From the NCBI GenBank assembly GCA_023389045.1, contig JAEWEZ010000150.1, positions 1 to 38,173 on the forward strand: 38,173 nt of DNA, read 5' to 3'. The notes under the pieces are model-generated. The model was not told the DNA's origin. It saw nothing but the letters and a program-made list of their open reading frames with translations, and ran no database searches. Made by a program: the position numbers and the translations under genes. Each line of letters opens with the position of its first letter. Positions within the stretch are counted from its first letter, which is position 1. The stretch is from Actinomycetes bacterium (lineage in GTDB: Bacteria; Actinomycetota; Actinomycetes; Actinomycetales; Dermabacteraceae). Below, piece after piece: positions 15,231 to 24,082 of the stretch.

Positions 15231-17099
15231 ATGTGTGGAATCGTCGGATACGCAGGGCCTGCAGCACAGGCCCCTTCCTCTCGCCCTATTGATGTGATCC
15301 TGCAGGGCCTCGCCCGGCTCGAGTACCGCGGCTACGACTCGGCAGGCCTCGCCCTGGTCGAGGGGGACCACGTCAGCATCACCAAACGCGCCGGCCGACT
15401 GCAGAACCTGCGCGATGCCATCGCCGAGGGCACCGTCACCGATAGCCCGGTTGCGATCGGCCATACCCGCTGGGCCACCCACGGCGGCCCCACCGATGCC
15501 AACACCCACCCCCACCACGGCGGCAAGCAGCAGGAACTCGCCCTCGTGCACAACGGCATCATCGAAAACTTTGCGCCGCTGCGCGCCGAACTGGAGGAGC
15601 AGGGCTACGTCTTCGCCTCCGAAACCGATTCGGAAGCCGCCGCCCACCTGGTGGCCCGCGAAATGGAAGCCTGCGGCGACCTCACCGAGGCGATGCGCCG
15701 CAGCGTGAGCCTCCTCGAGGGAGCGTTCACGCTCCTGGCGATCCACCGCGATGCCCCCGGCACCGTCGTCGCCGCCCGCCGCAACTCCCCGCTCGTCGTC
15801 GGGCTCGGGGAGGGTGAAAACTTCCTCGGCTCCGATGTGGCCGCCTTCGTGGACTCCACCAAGGAAGCCCTCGAAATCGACCAGGACCAGATCGTCACCG
15901 TCACCGCCGATGCCGTCACCGTGATCGACGCCGAGGGCAATGAGGTCACGAGCCCCAAGCGCTACCGCGTCGAATGGGATGCCACCGCTGCCCAAAAGGG
16001 TGGGCACCCCTCCTTCATGGCGAAGGAAATCCAGGAGCAGGCCGATGCCGTGCGCGCCACGCTCATGGGCCGTATCGACAACGGCTACCTGCACCTGGAT
16101 GAGATGGACATCGACGAGGCAGTGCTGCGCACGATCGACAAGATCGTCGTGATTGCCTGCGGCACCGCCGCCAACGCCGGCAACGTGGCCAAGTACGCGA
16201 TCGAGCACTGGTGCCGGATCCCGGTCGAGGTCGAACTCGCCCACGAGTTCCGCTACCGCGACCCGGTGGTCACCGAGAAGACCCTCGTGGTGGCGATCTC
16301 GCAGTCCGGCGAAACCATGGACACCCTGATGGCCGTACGCCACGCCCGCGAACAGGGCGCCAAGGTGATCGCCATCTGCAACACCCGCGGCTCGACCATC
16401 CCGCGTGAAGCCGATGCGGCTCTCTACCTGCACGTTGGCCCCGAAATCGCGGTGGCTTCGACCAAGGCCTACCTCGGGCAGATCGCTGCCTGCTACCTGC
16501 TGGGTCTCTTCCTTGCGCAGGTGCGCCACAACTTCTTCCCCGACGAGATCGAGGCGCTCATGTACGACCTCGAACAGCTCCCGGAGAAGATCCAGGAGGT
16601 GCTCGACCGCACTGAGGAAGTCACCGCTCTGGCCCAGTCCATGAAGGACGCCACGAGCGTTCTCTTCCTGGGCCGCCACGTCGGCTACCCGACCGCCATG
16701 GAGGGCGCCCTCAAACTCAAGGAGATCGCCTACATCCACGCCGAGGGCTTCGCCGCCGGAGAACTCAAGCACGGCCCGATTGCCCTGGTGGATGAGGGCC
16801 AGCCGGTCTTCGTGATCGTCCCCTCGCCGCACGGCCGCGACTCCCTGCACTCCAAGGTCGTCTCCAATATCCAGGAGGTGCGCGCCCGCGGCGCCCGCAC
16901 CCTGGTGATCGCTGAAGAGGGCGATGAGGATGTGCTCCCGTACGCCGATCACGTGATTCGCTACCCGCGCACCCGTGTCCTGTTCGCACCCCTGCTGACG
17001 GTGATCCCGCTGCAGATCTTCGCCTGCGAACTGGCCACCGCGAAGGGGCTGGATGTGGATCAGCCGCGGAACCTTGCCAAGTCTGTGACGGTGGAGTGA
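15231..17099 (+). CDS. glmS: Glutamine–fructose-6-phosphate aminotransferase (isomerizing)
   Basis: GlmS makes glucosamine-6-phosphate from fructose-6-phosphate and glutamine, the entry to UDP-GlcNAc. The 622-residue protein starts MCGIVGYAG; after Met removal Cys becomes the N-terminal nucleophile of the glutaminase domain (about 1-225; HTRWATHGG and HNGIIEN blocks). Two SIS isomerase domains follow, with ISQSGETMDTL near 360 and LGRHVGYPTAMEGALKLKEI near 490. It ends DQPRNLAKSVTVE as usual. The ATG at 15231 is fixed by the required Cys2. Monocistronic, ended by the terminator at 17106-17131. Confidence 0.97.
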   Translation: MCGIVGYAGPAAQAPSSRPIDVILQGLARLEYRGYDSAGLALVEGDHVSITKRAGRLQNLRDAIAEGTVTDSPVAIGHTRWATHGGPTDANTHPHHGGKQQELALVHNGIIENFAPLRAELEEQGYVFASETDSEAAAHLVAREMEACGDLTEAMRRSVSLLEGAFTLLAIHRDAPGTVVAARRNSPLVVGLGEGENFLGSDVAAFVDSTKEALEIDQDQIVTVTADAVTVIDAEGNEVTSPKRYRVEWDATAAQKGGHPSFMAKEIQEQADAVRATLMGRIDNGYLHLDEMDIDEAVLRTIDKIVVIACGTAANAGNVAKYAIEHWCRIPVEVELAHEFRYRDPVVTEKTLVVAISQSGETMDTLMAVRHAREQGAKVIAICNTRGSTIPREADAALYLHVGPEIAVASTKAYLGQIAACYLLGLFLAQVRHNFFPDEIEALMYDLEQLPEKIQEVLDRTEEVTALAQSMKDATSVLFLGRHVGYPTAMEGALKLKEIAYIHAEGFAAGELKHGPIALVDEGQPVFVIVPSPHGRDSLHSKVVSNIQEVRARGARTLVIAEEGDEDVLPYADHVIRYPRTRVLFAPLLTVIPLQIFACELATAKGLDVDQPRNLAKSVTVE

Positions 17100-17105
17100 G
17101 TTTGT

Positions 17106-17131
17106 GGGGCCGACGGGATCGCGTCGGCCCC
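17106..17131 (+). terminator. Terminator after glmS
   Basis: GGGGCCGACG (17106-17115) pairs perfectly with CGTCGGCCCC (17122-17131), loop ggatcg. It again uses the recurrent GGGGCCGACGG word. Confidence 0.8.
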
Positions 17132-17188
17132 GAGAACTCACCCCCGCAAGGGGCCGAATCCCATCGGAGGGCTCCCGGTCAGTGATGT

Positions 17189-17194
17189 GATACT
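17189..17194 (+). promoter_or_regulatory. Extended -10, leaderless promoter of the acpS-to-rimI operon
   Basis: GATACT preceded by TGT (extended -10 TGn at 17186-17188), 6 nt before the ATG at 17201. This supports the longer acpS start and would drive the six-gene operon. Confidence 0.5.
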
Positions 17195-17200
17195 GCCGTC

Positions 17201-17671
17201 ATGAACGGCAGGCAGAGCATCCCGCCCGGGAGCCCTCGGGCATTTCCCCCACGTCAGGACGGCACCGTGATCGGCGTCGGGATCGACGTGGTGGATGTGC
17301 TGCGGCTTGACGCCATGCTGGAGCGCACCCCGGCGTTGCGGGACCGTCTGCTGGCCCCGAGCGAACGCTCTCTTTCCCCGGCCTCCCAGGCGGCTCGCGT
17401 GGCCGCCAAGGAAGCCCTCGGTAAAGCTCTCGGTGCCCCGGGCGACTGCTCCTGGCAGGACGTCACCGTGGAACGCACCGCCACGCGCCGCCCCTATCTG
17501 GTGCTGAGCGGGAACACGCTGCGGATCGCCCAGAGCCTGTGCGTGAGCCACCTGCACCTGAGCCTTTCGCACGACGGTGACCTGGCCACCGCGATCGTGA
17601 TTGCCGAACGTTCCGGTGCCGCTGGGGTGTCGTCGTCGGAACCCTCATCGGACGAGGAGAGGCAGCCATGA
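17201..17671 (+). CDS. acpS: Holo-[acyl-carrier-protein] synthase
   Basis: AcpS moves 4'-phosphopantetheine from CoA to acyl carrier protein. The family start is at residue 23, VIGVGIDVVDVLRLDAML, with the Mg-binding Asp of GIDVV; the second motif is ARVAAKEALGKALGAPG, and LHLSLSHDGDLATAIVI ends the domain. The core is about 115 residues; the last 15 are a Ser/Glu-rich tail. Two starts are possible: ATG 17201, which fits a leaderless promoter and adds 22 Pro/Arg-rich residues, or GTG 17267 after an AGGA, which starts exactly at the conserved core. I favour 17201 slightly. The stop overlaps nnr by 4 nt. Confidence 0.88.
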   Translation: MNGRQSIPPGSPRAFPPRQDGTVIGVGIDVVDVLRLDAMLERTPALRDRLLAPSERSLSPASQAARVAAKEALGKALGAPGDCSWQDVTVERTATRRPYLVLSGNTLRIAQSLCVSHLHLSLSHDGDLATAIVIAERSGAAGVSSSEPSSDEERQP

Positions 17672-19248
17672 TCCGCGCCTATGACGCAGCCACGGTGCGC
17701 GCCGCCGAAGAACCGCTCCTCAGCGCCGGGGAACCCCTGATGCTGCGCGCCGCCGCCGCGCTCGCCGATGAAGCCGCGGCCTTCCTGTCCCGGCTGGGCG
17801 CCGACCCCGCCCACGGGGAGCACCCGCGGGTGCTGGTCCTGGCTGGGCCGGGAGCAAATGGTGGGGACGGTTTGCACGCGGCCGCTCTGCTTCGCCGACG
17901 GGGGATCGCTGCGGATGCGCTGGCCGTGATGGGGTCGGTGCATGAGGGCGGTGCTGAAGCACTCCGCCGCGCCGACGGCACCATCTGGGATATTGATGCG
18001 CTCCCGGCTGAGCGCACCCTCCGTCTGATTCGTGAAACAGACCTGGTGCTCGATGCGATCCTCGGCATCGGTGGCCGGGCTGAGGCTCCGGAGCGTCTGC
18101 ACACGCTGCTCGACGCCGTGCGCAGCGCCCGCCGCTCCGTGATCGCCGTGGATGCCCCGAGCTTTATCGACACGAGCAGCGGGGATGCCGACCCGCAGGC
18201 CCTCGCCGCCGATCTGACCGTTACCTTCGGTGCGATGAAAAGCGGGCTCCTGCTTCCACCCGCCGCCCACCTCTGCGGGACGGTGCAGCTCGTGGATATT
18301 GGGCTCGGCCCGCACCTTCCAGCGGAACCCGCCGTGGAACGTCTCGAGGATGCCGAGGTGCGTGCCCTGTGGCGCCACCCGTGCCATGAGGACTCCAAAT
18401 ACACCCGCGGGGTGGTCGCCCTGATCGCCGGCAGTGAGGAGTACCCGGGCGCCGCCGTCCTCTCCTGTAGTGCCGCCGCCCGCACCGGTGCCGGCATGGT
18501 CCGGTGTCTCGCCCCGCGTCGCGTCCTGGATCTGGTGCTCCATGCGCGCCCGGAAATCGTCGGGCATCTCCTCGAGGCGTCCGACGGGGATGGAGCGCCG
18601 GATCTTCCCCTGCCCGAGCGCGCCGACGCTCTCGTCGTCGGCCCCGGACTGCCGCCCACCGCGGTCCGCGCCCGTGAGGGCGTGGCCCTGCTCACCCGTG
18701 GCGGACGCCTCATCCGCGGGGTGATCGACGCCGGCGCCATTGACGCGATCACCCCCGAGGATCGCTTCACCCCGGACGTGGTGCTCACCCCGCACCGCGG
18801 CGAAGCCGACCGTCTCGCCGCCCGCCTGGGCATTGCGCAGGCACCGTCTGATCGTGACGACACGGGGGATGCACAGCCCCTGGCCCCGGCCGCACTGGCC
18901 CGTGCCCTCGCCGCCGCAACTGGCGCAACAGTGCTGCTCAAAGGCTCGATCACGCTGATCGCCCCCGGTGATGGGGGCGCGCTTCTCAGCCAGGATGACG
19001 CCACACCGCAGCTCGCCACCGCCGGCACCGGCGATGTGCTTTCCGGGGTGATCGGAACGCTCCTTGCCGCGGGGCTCCCCGGCCCTCAGGCGGCTGCGCT
19101 CGGAGCGCTCTTGCACGGGCGAGCGGGCCGTGCCGCCGCCGGAAACGGTGCCCGACCCGTTCTCGCCGGAGACCTCCCCTCCCGGCTCCCCGAGGTGATC
19201 GGGACTATCCTGGGCCCGACCGTGCCCCAGCAGCGAGGAGGACGATGA
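17668..19248 (+). CDS. nnr: Bifunctional NAD(P)H-hydrate epimerase / ADP-dependent NAD(P)H-hydrate dehydratase
   Basis: Repairs hydrated NADH/NADPH: the N-terminal YjeF_N domain (about 1-215) epimerises NAD(P)HX, and the C-terminal ribokinase-like domain (about 235-510) dehydrates it with ADP. Seen: LVLAGPGANGGDGLHAAALL near residue 54, VLDAILGIGG, VIAVDAPSFIDTSSGD in the first domain, and DALVVGPGLP, VVLTPHRGEADRLAARLG and LATAGTGDVLSGVIGTLLAA in the second. 526 residues, normal length for the fusion. ATGA overlaps with acpS before it and alr after it show translational coupling. Confidence 0.95.
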   Translation: MIRAYDAATVRAAEEPLLSAGEPLMLRAAAALADEAAAFLSRLGADPAHGEHPRVLVLAGPGANGGDGLHAAALLRRRGIAADALAVMGSVHEGGAEALRRADGTIWDIDALPAERTLRLIRETDLVLDAILGIGGRAEAPERLHTLLDAVRSARRSVIAVDAPSFIDTSSGDADPQALAADLTVTFGAMKSGLLLPPAAHLCGTVQLVDIGLGPHLPAEPAVERLEDAEVRALWRHPCHEDSKYTRGVVALIAGSEEYPGAAVLSCSAAARTGAGMVRCLAPRRVLDLVLHARPEIVGHLLEASDGDGAPDLPLPERADALVVGPGLPPTAVRAREGVALLTRGGRLIRGVIDAGAIDAITPEDRFTPDVVLTPHRGEADRLAARLGIAQAPSDRDDTGDAQPLAPAALARALAAATGATVLLKGSITLIAPGDGGALLSQDDATPQLATAGTGDVLSGVIGTLLAAGLPGPQAAALGALLHGRAGRAAAGNGARPVLAGDLPSRLPEVIGTILGPTVPQQRGGR

Positions 19249-20399
19249 GCATCGCGATTCCGGCGGAAGACCCGCGGCAGATGCCGAACCGGGTCGTCGT
19301 CGATCCCAGCACCATCACTGACAACGTTCGTGCGATCCGCAGCCACCTCGGCGAGCAGACCGCACTGATGGCTGTGGTCAAAGCCGATGGGTACGCGCAC
19401 GGAATGCTCGAGTCTGCTCGCGCCGCCCTCGAGGGTGGCGCCACCTGGCTCGGTGTTGCTCACCCGGCAAGTGCGCTTGCGCTGTCCCGTGCCGGGATTG
19501 AAGCGTCGATCCTGACCTGGCTCTGGGATCCGCACACCGCCCCCGAAATCCTCACCGACCTGGTCAGCGCCGGTATCGACGTCTCCGTCGGCTCCGCGCA
19601 GATGCTCCGTCTGCTCTCCCAAGCCGCCAAGAGCGTGGATGCCCGCGCCCGTGTGCACGTCAAGATTGACACCGGGATGGGCCGCGGCGGAGTGGGACCG
19701 GCGAGCCTCGACACCGTCGCGCAGTCCCTGCTGGAAGACGAATCGGTGAACCTCGTGGGCGCCTGGACGCACCTCTCCAGTGCCGATGATTCGACGGACC
19801 CGGCCACCGATCAGCAGGTGGAACTCTTCGACCGCTGCGTGGCGCAGATGGAAGAGATCACCGGCCCCGTGCCGCTGCAGCACATTGCCAATACGGCCGC
19901 CACCCTCGCCCGCCGCGACCTGCACCGCGACATTGTGCGCGTGGGAATCGGTATCTACGGCTACCCGCCGGTGCCCACCGAGCTGGACCTGCGCCCCGCC
20001 ATGAGCCTCACCAGCCGTCTCGCCATGGTGAAATCCGTGCCGGCCGGCCAGACCATTGGCTACGGGCACACCATGTCGACCGCCGAACCGACCAAGCTGG
20101 GCCTCGTCCCCGTGGGCTACGCCGACGGCCTGCTGCGTGCCGCGAGCGGCCGCTGCCGCGTGCTCATCAACACCCGCGATGGCTACCGCAGCGCCCCACA
20201 GGTGGGACGGATCAGCATGGACCAGATCGTGGTGGACCTCGGCGCAGATACCGATGCCGCCCCCGGAGATGAAGTGATCATCTTTGGCCCCTCCTATGGG
20301 GCGCCCACTGCAGCGGACTGGGCCGAGGCAGCCGGAACGATCCCCTACGAGATCCTGACCTCCGTGGCCGGGCTGGTGCCGCGCGAGGTGCTCTCGTGA
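19245..20399 (+). CDS. alr: Alanine racemase
   Basis: A PLP enzyme interconverting L- and D-alanine for peptidoglycan. 384 residues, fold-type III. The PLP lysine is Lys46 in AVVKADGYAHG; HVKIDTGMGRGGV follows, and the second catalytic base is the Tyr of GQTIGYGHT, with PVGYADGLLRAASG and the late RISMDQIVVDLG. ATG at 19245 overlaps the nnr stop by 4 nt and has GAGGA just upstream. The stop overlaps tsaE by 4 nt (GTGA). The position between nnr and tsaE is the usual one in actinobacteria. Confidence 0.97.
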   Translation: MSIAIPAEDPRQMPNRVVVDPSTITDNVRAIRSHLGEQTALMAVVKADGYAHGMLESARAALEGGATWLGVAHPASALALSRAGIEASILTWLWDPHTAPEILTDLVSAGIDVSVGSAQMLRLLSQAAKSVDARARVHVKIDTGMGRGGVGPASLDTVAQSLLEDESVNLVGAWTHLSSADDSTDPATDQQVELFDRCVAQMEEITGPVPLQHIANTAATLARRDLHRDIVRVGIGIYGYPPVPTELDLRPAMSLTSRLAMVKSVPAGQTIGYGHTMSTAEPTKLGLVPVGYADGLLRAASGRCRVLINTRDGYRSAPQVGRISMDQIVVDLGADTDAAPGDEVIIFGPSYGAPTAADWAEAAGTIPYEILTSVAGLVPREVLS

Positions 20400-21025
20400 A
20401 CCAGATCGCGGTGCGCACCCGCACCTCGGAGGCGACCCGCGCGGTCGCCGAAACCCTCGCAAGCCACCTGCGTGCCGGGGACCTGCTGGTGATGGATGGC
20501 CCCCTCGGTGCCGGAAAAACCACCTTCACCCAGGGGCTCGGCGCGGGCCTCGGGGTGCGCGGCCCCGTCGCTTCCCCCACCTTCGTGATTGCCCGTGTGC
20601 ATCCGAACCTGGGCGACGGGCTCCCGCTCGTGCATGTGGATGCGTACCGTCTGGGGGAGGGCGGCGAGATCGACGACCTCGACCTCGAAGCCGACCTCGA
20701 TGCGGCCGTGACGGTTACCGAGTGGGGCCGCGGACGCGTCGAGCACCTGTCGGACTCCCATCTGCTGATCCAGCTCGAACGCCCCGAGGAACCCCTCGAG
20801 GGCGACGACCCCGAAGAGCCGCGCACCCTGCGCCTGATCCCGGCGGGACCGCGCTGGGATGCCCCTGCCTGCGCCGCGCTCGCCGCGGCCATGCAGGACC
20901 TTGCTGCACGCGGTGCGGTTGAATCGGTGGAGGTAGAAGAGCCCGCGGCCGATGGGCAGTCGATGGCGGCTGATGATCAGACGGGCCAGGAAAAGGCGGG
21001 CCAGAACGGACAGGAGACCGAGTGA
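20396..21025 (+). CDS. tsaE: tRNA threonylcarbamoyladenosine biosynthesis ATPase TsaE
   Basis: TsaE is the ATPase that works with TsaB and TsaD to place t6A at position 37 of ANN-decoding tRNAs. Walker A is GPLGAGKTTFTQGLG at about 35-49; ASPTFVIARVH and LVHVDAYRLGEGGEIDDLDL are typical, and TVTEWGRG marks the C-terminal part of the domain. At 209 aa it is about 50 longer than usual because of an acidic, Gln-rich tail ending GQNGQETE. GTG start at 20396 overlapping alr; the stop overlaps the tsaB start. Confidence 0.93.
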   Translation: MNQIAVRTRTSEATRAVAETLASHLRAGDLLVMDGPLGAGKTTFTQGLGAGLGVRGPVASPTFVIARVHPNLGDGLPLVHVDAYRLGEGGEIDDLDLEADLDAAVTVTEWGRGRVEHLSDSHLLIQLERPEEPLEGDDPEEPRTLRLIPAGPRWDAPACAALAAAMQDLAARGAVESVEVEEPAADGQSMAADDQTGQEKAGQNGQETE

Positions 21026-21774
21026 TGCTGCTGGGGATCGACACCTCGGGGGCGGTGAGCATCGCCGTCGCCCGCACAGACCTCATGGCGGGAACCGCCG
21101 AGGTCCTCGCGGTCTGCTCCGATGAACGAGCCCGCCACCACGATGAGGTGCTGCTGGATCTCATCGACCGCGCCCTGCACGAGGCCGGTGCGAGCCGCAG
21201 TGACCTCACGGGGGTCGTGGCCGGCCGCGGCCCCGGCCCCTTCACCGGCCTGCGCGTGGGTCTCGTCGCCGCCCGCACCATCGCCGCTGTGCTCGACATC
21301 CCCGTCTACGGGCTCTGCTCCCTCGAAGCGCTCGCCGCGCAGGCCCTCGAGAGTGCGCACAAAGAGAACGCGGGGGAGGGGCCTGCCGGTGCGGAACCCG
21401 GCGGATCCTCGGGGCCGACGATTGCGGTGGCCCTGGATGCACGCCGCCGAGAGGTGTACTACGCCCGCTACGAGGCCGCGGCTGACGGCGCTTTGACCTG
21501 TGTTGATGGCCCGGCCGTGGCGGCCCCGGCCGAGGTGGCCGCCCAGCTCACCGCAAGCGATCACCTGGTCGGCTCCGGTTGCGAGCTGTACCCGGACCTT
21601 CTCCCGGCCACGGCGCCGCTGCACCACGCCGATGCCGGTTTCCTGCTGCGCGCCGCTGCCCGCCGCCTCGCCGCCGGGGAAGACCTCAGCGACACCTCGC
21701 CGCTGTACCTGCGCGAACCGGATGCCGCTAAACCCACCGCCCGTAAGAGCGCCCTGGGGCTCGGCCCCCGATGA
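21025..21774 (+). CDS. tsaB: tRNA threonylcarbamoyladenosine biosynthesis protein TsaB
   Basis: TsaB is the non-catalytic partner of TsaD in t6A synthesis (ASKHA fold). It starts MLLGIDTSGAVSIAV and carries the typical GVVAGRGPGPFTGLRVGL near residue 65. A Gly/Pro-rich insertion lies near 112-130, before the ALDARRREVYYARYE block. The ATG at 21025 overlaps the tsaE stop as TGATG; the adjacent GTG at 21022 is an alternative that adds one residue. CAGGAG lies upstream at 21011-21016. The stop overlaps rimI by 4 nt. Confidence 0.92.
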   Translation: MLLGIDTSGAVSIAVARTDLMAGTAEVLAVCSDERARHHDEVLLDLIDRALHEAGASRSDLTGVVAGRGPGPFTGLRVGLVAARTIAAVLDIPVYGLCSLEALAAQALESAHKENAGEGPAGAEPGGSSGPTIAVALDARRREVYYARYEAAADGALTCVDGPAVAAPAEVAAQLTASDHLVGSGCELYPDLLPATAPLHHADAGFLLRAAARRLAAGEDLSDTSPLYLREPDAAKPTARKSALGLGPR

Positions 21775-22352
21775 GCACCACCCCCGTCGGCACCTCGGCG
21801 CCGCAGGATCCTGAACGACAGGATCCTGAACTACAGGGCGCTGAACCGCAGGATTCCCACGCGCCCAGTTCATGCTCCGGGGGCTCCCTCCCGGAGGGGG
21901 TCGCCCTGCGCCCGGCCACCATCGAAGACGTCGAAGAGATCGCCTTCGCGGAACTCGAACTGTTCCCGGATGAAGCCTGGACCGTGTTCCAGCTAGCCGA
22001 GGAGATCGAACATCCCGATCGCCGCTATGCGGTGGCCGAGGATGCTGCCGGGCGTCTGCTGGGCTATGCCGGAATCATGCTCGCGGGGGAGACCGCCGAC
22101 CTGCACACGATTGGCTCCCGGGAGCCCGGCCGAGGGATCGGCCGTGCCCTGCTCGCCTGGTGCGAGCAGCAGGCCTCCCATGGCGGTGCCGAACGGATCC
22201 TGCTGGAGGTGCGGGAAGACAACGCCCGCGCCCGCGCCCTCTACACCGCCGCCGGGTGGACCGAACTGGGTGTACGCCGCGGCTACTACCGGATCCGGGG
22301 ACGACGGATCGACGCGATCGTGATGGAGAAAGCGCTCACCGCCGCCCCCTGA
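21771..22352 (+). CDS. rimI: Ribosomal-protein-alanine N-acetyltransferase RimI
   Basis: A GNAT acetyltransferase, probably RimI (N-terminal acetylation of ribosomal protein S18 and perhaps others). The domain starts near residue 44 (GVALRPATIEDVEEIAFAEL), the acetyl-CoA loop is EPGRGIGRALLAWCE near 120, and the late VREDNARARALYTAAGW and GVRRGYYR blocks are the RimI signature. The first 43 residues are a disordered extension encoded in part by a 15-bp tandem repeat (21804-21858). Last gene of the acpS-to-rimI operon. tsaD, which often follows rimI, is not here: the next gene is convergent, 17 bp away. Confidence 0.88.
   Translation: MSTTPVGTSAPQDPERQDPELQGAEPQDSHAPSSCSGGSLPEGVALRPATIEDVEEIAFAELELFPDEAWTVFQLAEEIEHPDRRYAVAEDAAGRLLGYAGIMLAGETADLHTIGSREPGRGIGRALLAWCEQQASHGGAERILLEVREDNARARALYTAAGWTELGVRRGYYRIRGRRIDAIVMEKALTAAP
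21804..21858 (+). repeat. 15-bp tandem repeat inside rimI
   Basis: Three full units and a part: caggatcctgaacga, caggatcctgaacta, cagggcgctgaaccg, caggattccc. They encode QDPER, QDPEL, QGAEP and QDS in the N-terminal extension. The first two units differ by 2 of 15 bases. The length keeps the frame, so copy-number change would not break the gene. Confidence 0.8.
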
Positions 22353-22369
22353 ACTGCAGGCAGATCGGC

Positions 22370-24082
22370 TCAGGCGAAGTTGCGCACCCGCGTGAAAATA
22401 TCCGGGTAGTGGCTGAGCAGACGCTTGATCGCGATCGTCTGCCCCAGCACGAGCACCAGCACGCCCACGACCACGAAGAGAACTCCGCTGATCACCTGCA
22501 GCAGGACGCTCGAGGTTGCCACCGCGATGACCGCGAGGGTGATGGCGGGACTCTGCAGCAGGGCAATGCCGCCGAACCCGGCCAGCGAGGAAATGAAAGC
22601 AGCTCCACTCGAACCGGACTTGTCCTTCAGAGGATTCACCCCCGGCGGGGAGGTCGGGAAGGCAAGGAACACCGTCAGGACTGCCGAGAGTCCCCACCCC
22701 GTCATCAGCAGGGAGACCAGCGCCACCGGGTAGAGCACGATCAGCTGCGGCGCGCCGAGCAGAAGCGGAAGCGCGATACCGGCGACGATGGCGAGCGGCA
22801 GATAGAAGACCGCCTGAGCGAGCTGGCGCCCCCGGATATTCGCGGCCGCATCCAGACCCGCGGTGATGTTCACCCAGCCGGCCGGCCCGTCGTACCCCAG
22901 CTCATTGAAGAGCGTCATACTGGCCGAGGCGATGATGAAGGCGGAGATCCCGAGGGCTGTCATCGCGAAACTTGGTTGTGTCATGCCCGCTGCTGCCAGT
23001 AGCGCTAGCAGCAGCGGAAGGATCCCGAGGCCCGTCAGGTAGCGGCTATCGCGTCGGTAGTACCGCAGGGAACGCCCCATGACCGCGGTCAACGGGGTGG
23101 CGGGCAGCCCGAAGGGCACGAGGGTGCCGCCCTTACTGCCGACAGATTCCGCGTCACCGAGCAGCGCCGAGGTCAGGGATTTATCCAGGGAATGCCGCCA
23201 CCACAGCCACAGCACCGGGACGGTAGCGGCCGCCACGAGCGCGCGGAGCAGCGCGGGAAGCCAGGCCCCGGTCGCCAGGTCCAGGGGCACAGAGAAGGCG
23301 GCCCCGAAGGGAGTCCAGGCGATGATCTGGCCGGCAGATTCCAGAAGCTCGGTGTCAAAACGGATGGCTCCGCCCCCACGGCTCATGGCGATACCGCCGC
23401 CATAGACGATGGCGAAGCCGAAGAAGAGGGTGAGCACAGCCCCGATTTCACGCCCGCGCCGAGAGGACTGGCGGGAAGCAGAATGCGCGAACCATGCCCG
23501 CGGCAGCAGGAGGCAGGTGATGAAGCCGATCAGGTTGAAGGGGAGGATGGAGATGATCCCTGCGATCAACCATCCGGTCCCGGCAGCGCCACCCATGCGC
23601 AGCCACAGCAGCTCAGCAGCCGTCACCAGGACCACACCGAGCAGGGTGAAGACGGCTCCCACCTCAATGAGCCCGCCAAGGAACATTCCCGGCTGCAACT
23701 CTTTGGCGCGGCGGGGGAAGAGCGCGAAAAGCCGCGCGTCCAGAGTGTCATCCATACTGACGGCAAGGACCGGGATCAGCAGCCACATGAGGGTGGCAAG
23801 GGCGCCCAATGCGCGGATCAGCGGGGCAAAGAAATCGATCTCGCCAGCCAGCAGAGCCATCAGAGTGAGGCCCCCGATCATGGGAAGAAAGCTCACCGCA
23901 TAGATCACCGTGACCACGGTGCCGACCGTCTTGCCGAGATTCTTGTGGAAGGACCGCTTCCAGAGCTTCCACTTCAAACGCACCAGGGTGCGGGCCAGCG
24001 CTCCGCGGGAGATTCCCGCTCCGGAACCGGGGGAGGAGGCGGCGACAGTACGGGCATGAGCCTGGTTCAGGACTGCAGCCAT
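22370..24082 (-). CDS. ABC transporter permease
   Basis: A 570-residue integral membrane protein with roughly 12 hydrophobic segments in two halves (for example VVTVIYAVSFLPMIGGLTLM near residue 55 and VLLQVISGVLFVVVGVLVLV near the end), plus a charged start (LVRLKWKLWKRSFHKN). It has the layout of large ABC-2-like exporter permeases of actinobacteria. The substrate is unknown. The start ATG at 24082 lies inside the end of the ATPase gene (16-bp overlap), so the two form one exporter operon. Convergent with rimI, with 17 bp between stops and no clear terminator. Confidence 0.85.
   Translation of the reverse strand: MAAVLNQAHARTVAASSPGSGAGISRGALARTLVRLKWKLWKRSFHKNLGKTVGTVVTVIYAVSFLPMIGGLTLMALLAGEIDFFAPLIRALGALATLMWLLIPVLAVSMDDTLDARLFALFPRRAKELQPGMFLGGLIEVGAVFTLLGVVLVTAAELLWLRMGGAAGTGWLIAGIISILPFNLIGFITCLLLPRAWFAHSASRQSSRRGREIGAVLTLFFGFAIVYGGGIAMSRGGGAIRFDTELLESAGQIIAWTPFGAAFSVPLDLATGAWLPALLRALVAAATVPVLWLWWRHSLDKSLTSALLGDAESVGSKGGTLVPFGLPATPLTAVMGRSLRYYRRDSRYLTGLGILPLLLALLAAAGMTQPSFAMTALGISAFIIASASMTLFNELGYDGPAGWVNITAGLDAAANIRGRQLAQAVFYLPLAIVAGIALPLLLGAPQLIVLYPVALVSLLMTGWGLSAVLTVFLAFPTSPPGVNPLKDKSGSSGAAFISSLAGFGGIALLQSPAITLAVIAVATSSVLLQVISGVLFVVVGVLVLVLGQTIAIKRLLSHYPDIFTRVRNFA

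Noticed and set aside
15048..17141. A 697-codon minus-strand open frame across glmS
   Set aside because: Shadow of glmS, which has every conserved block; the antisense product has no domain.
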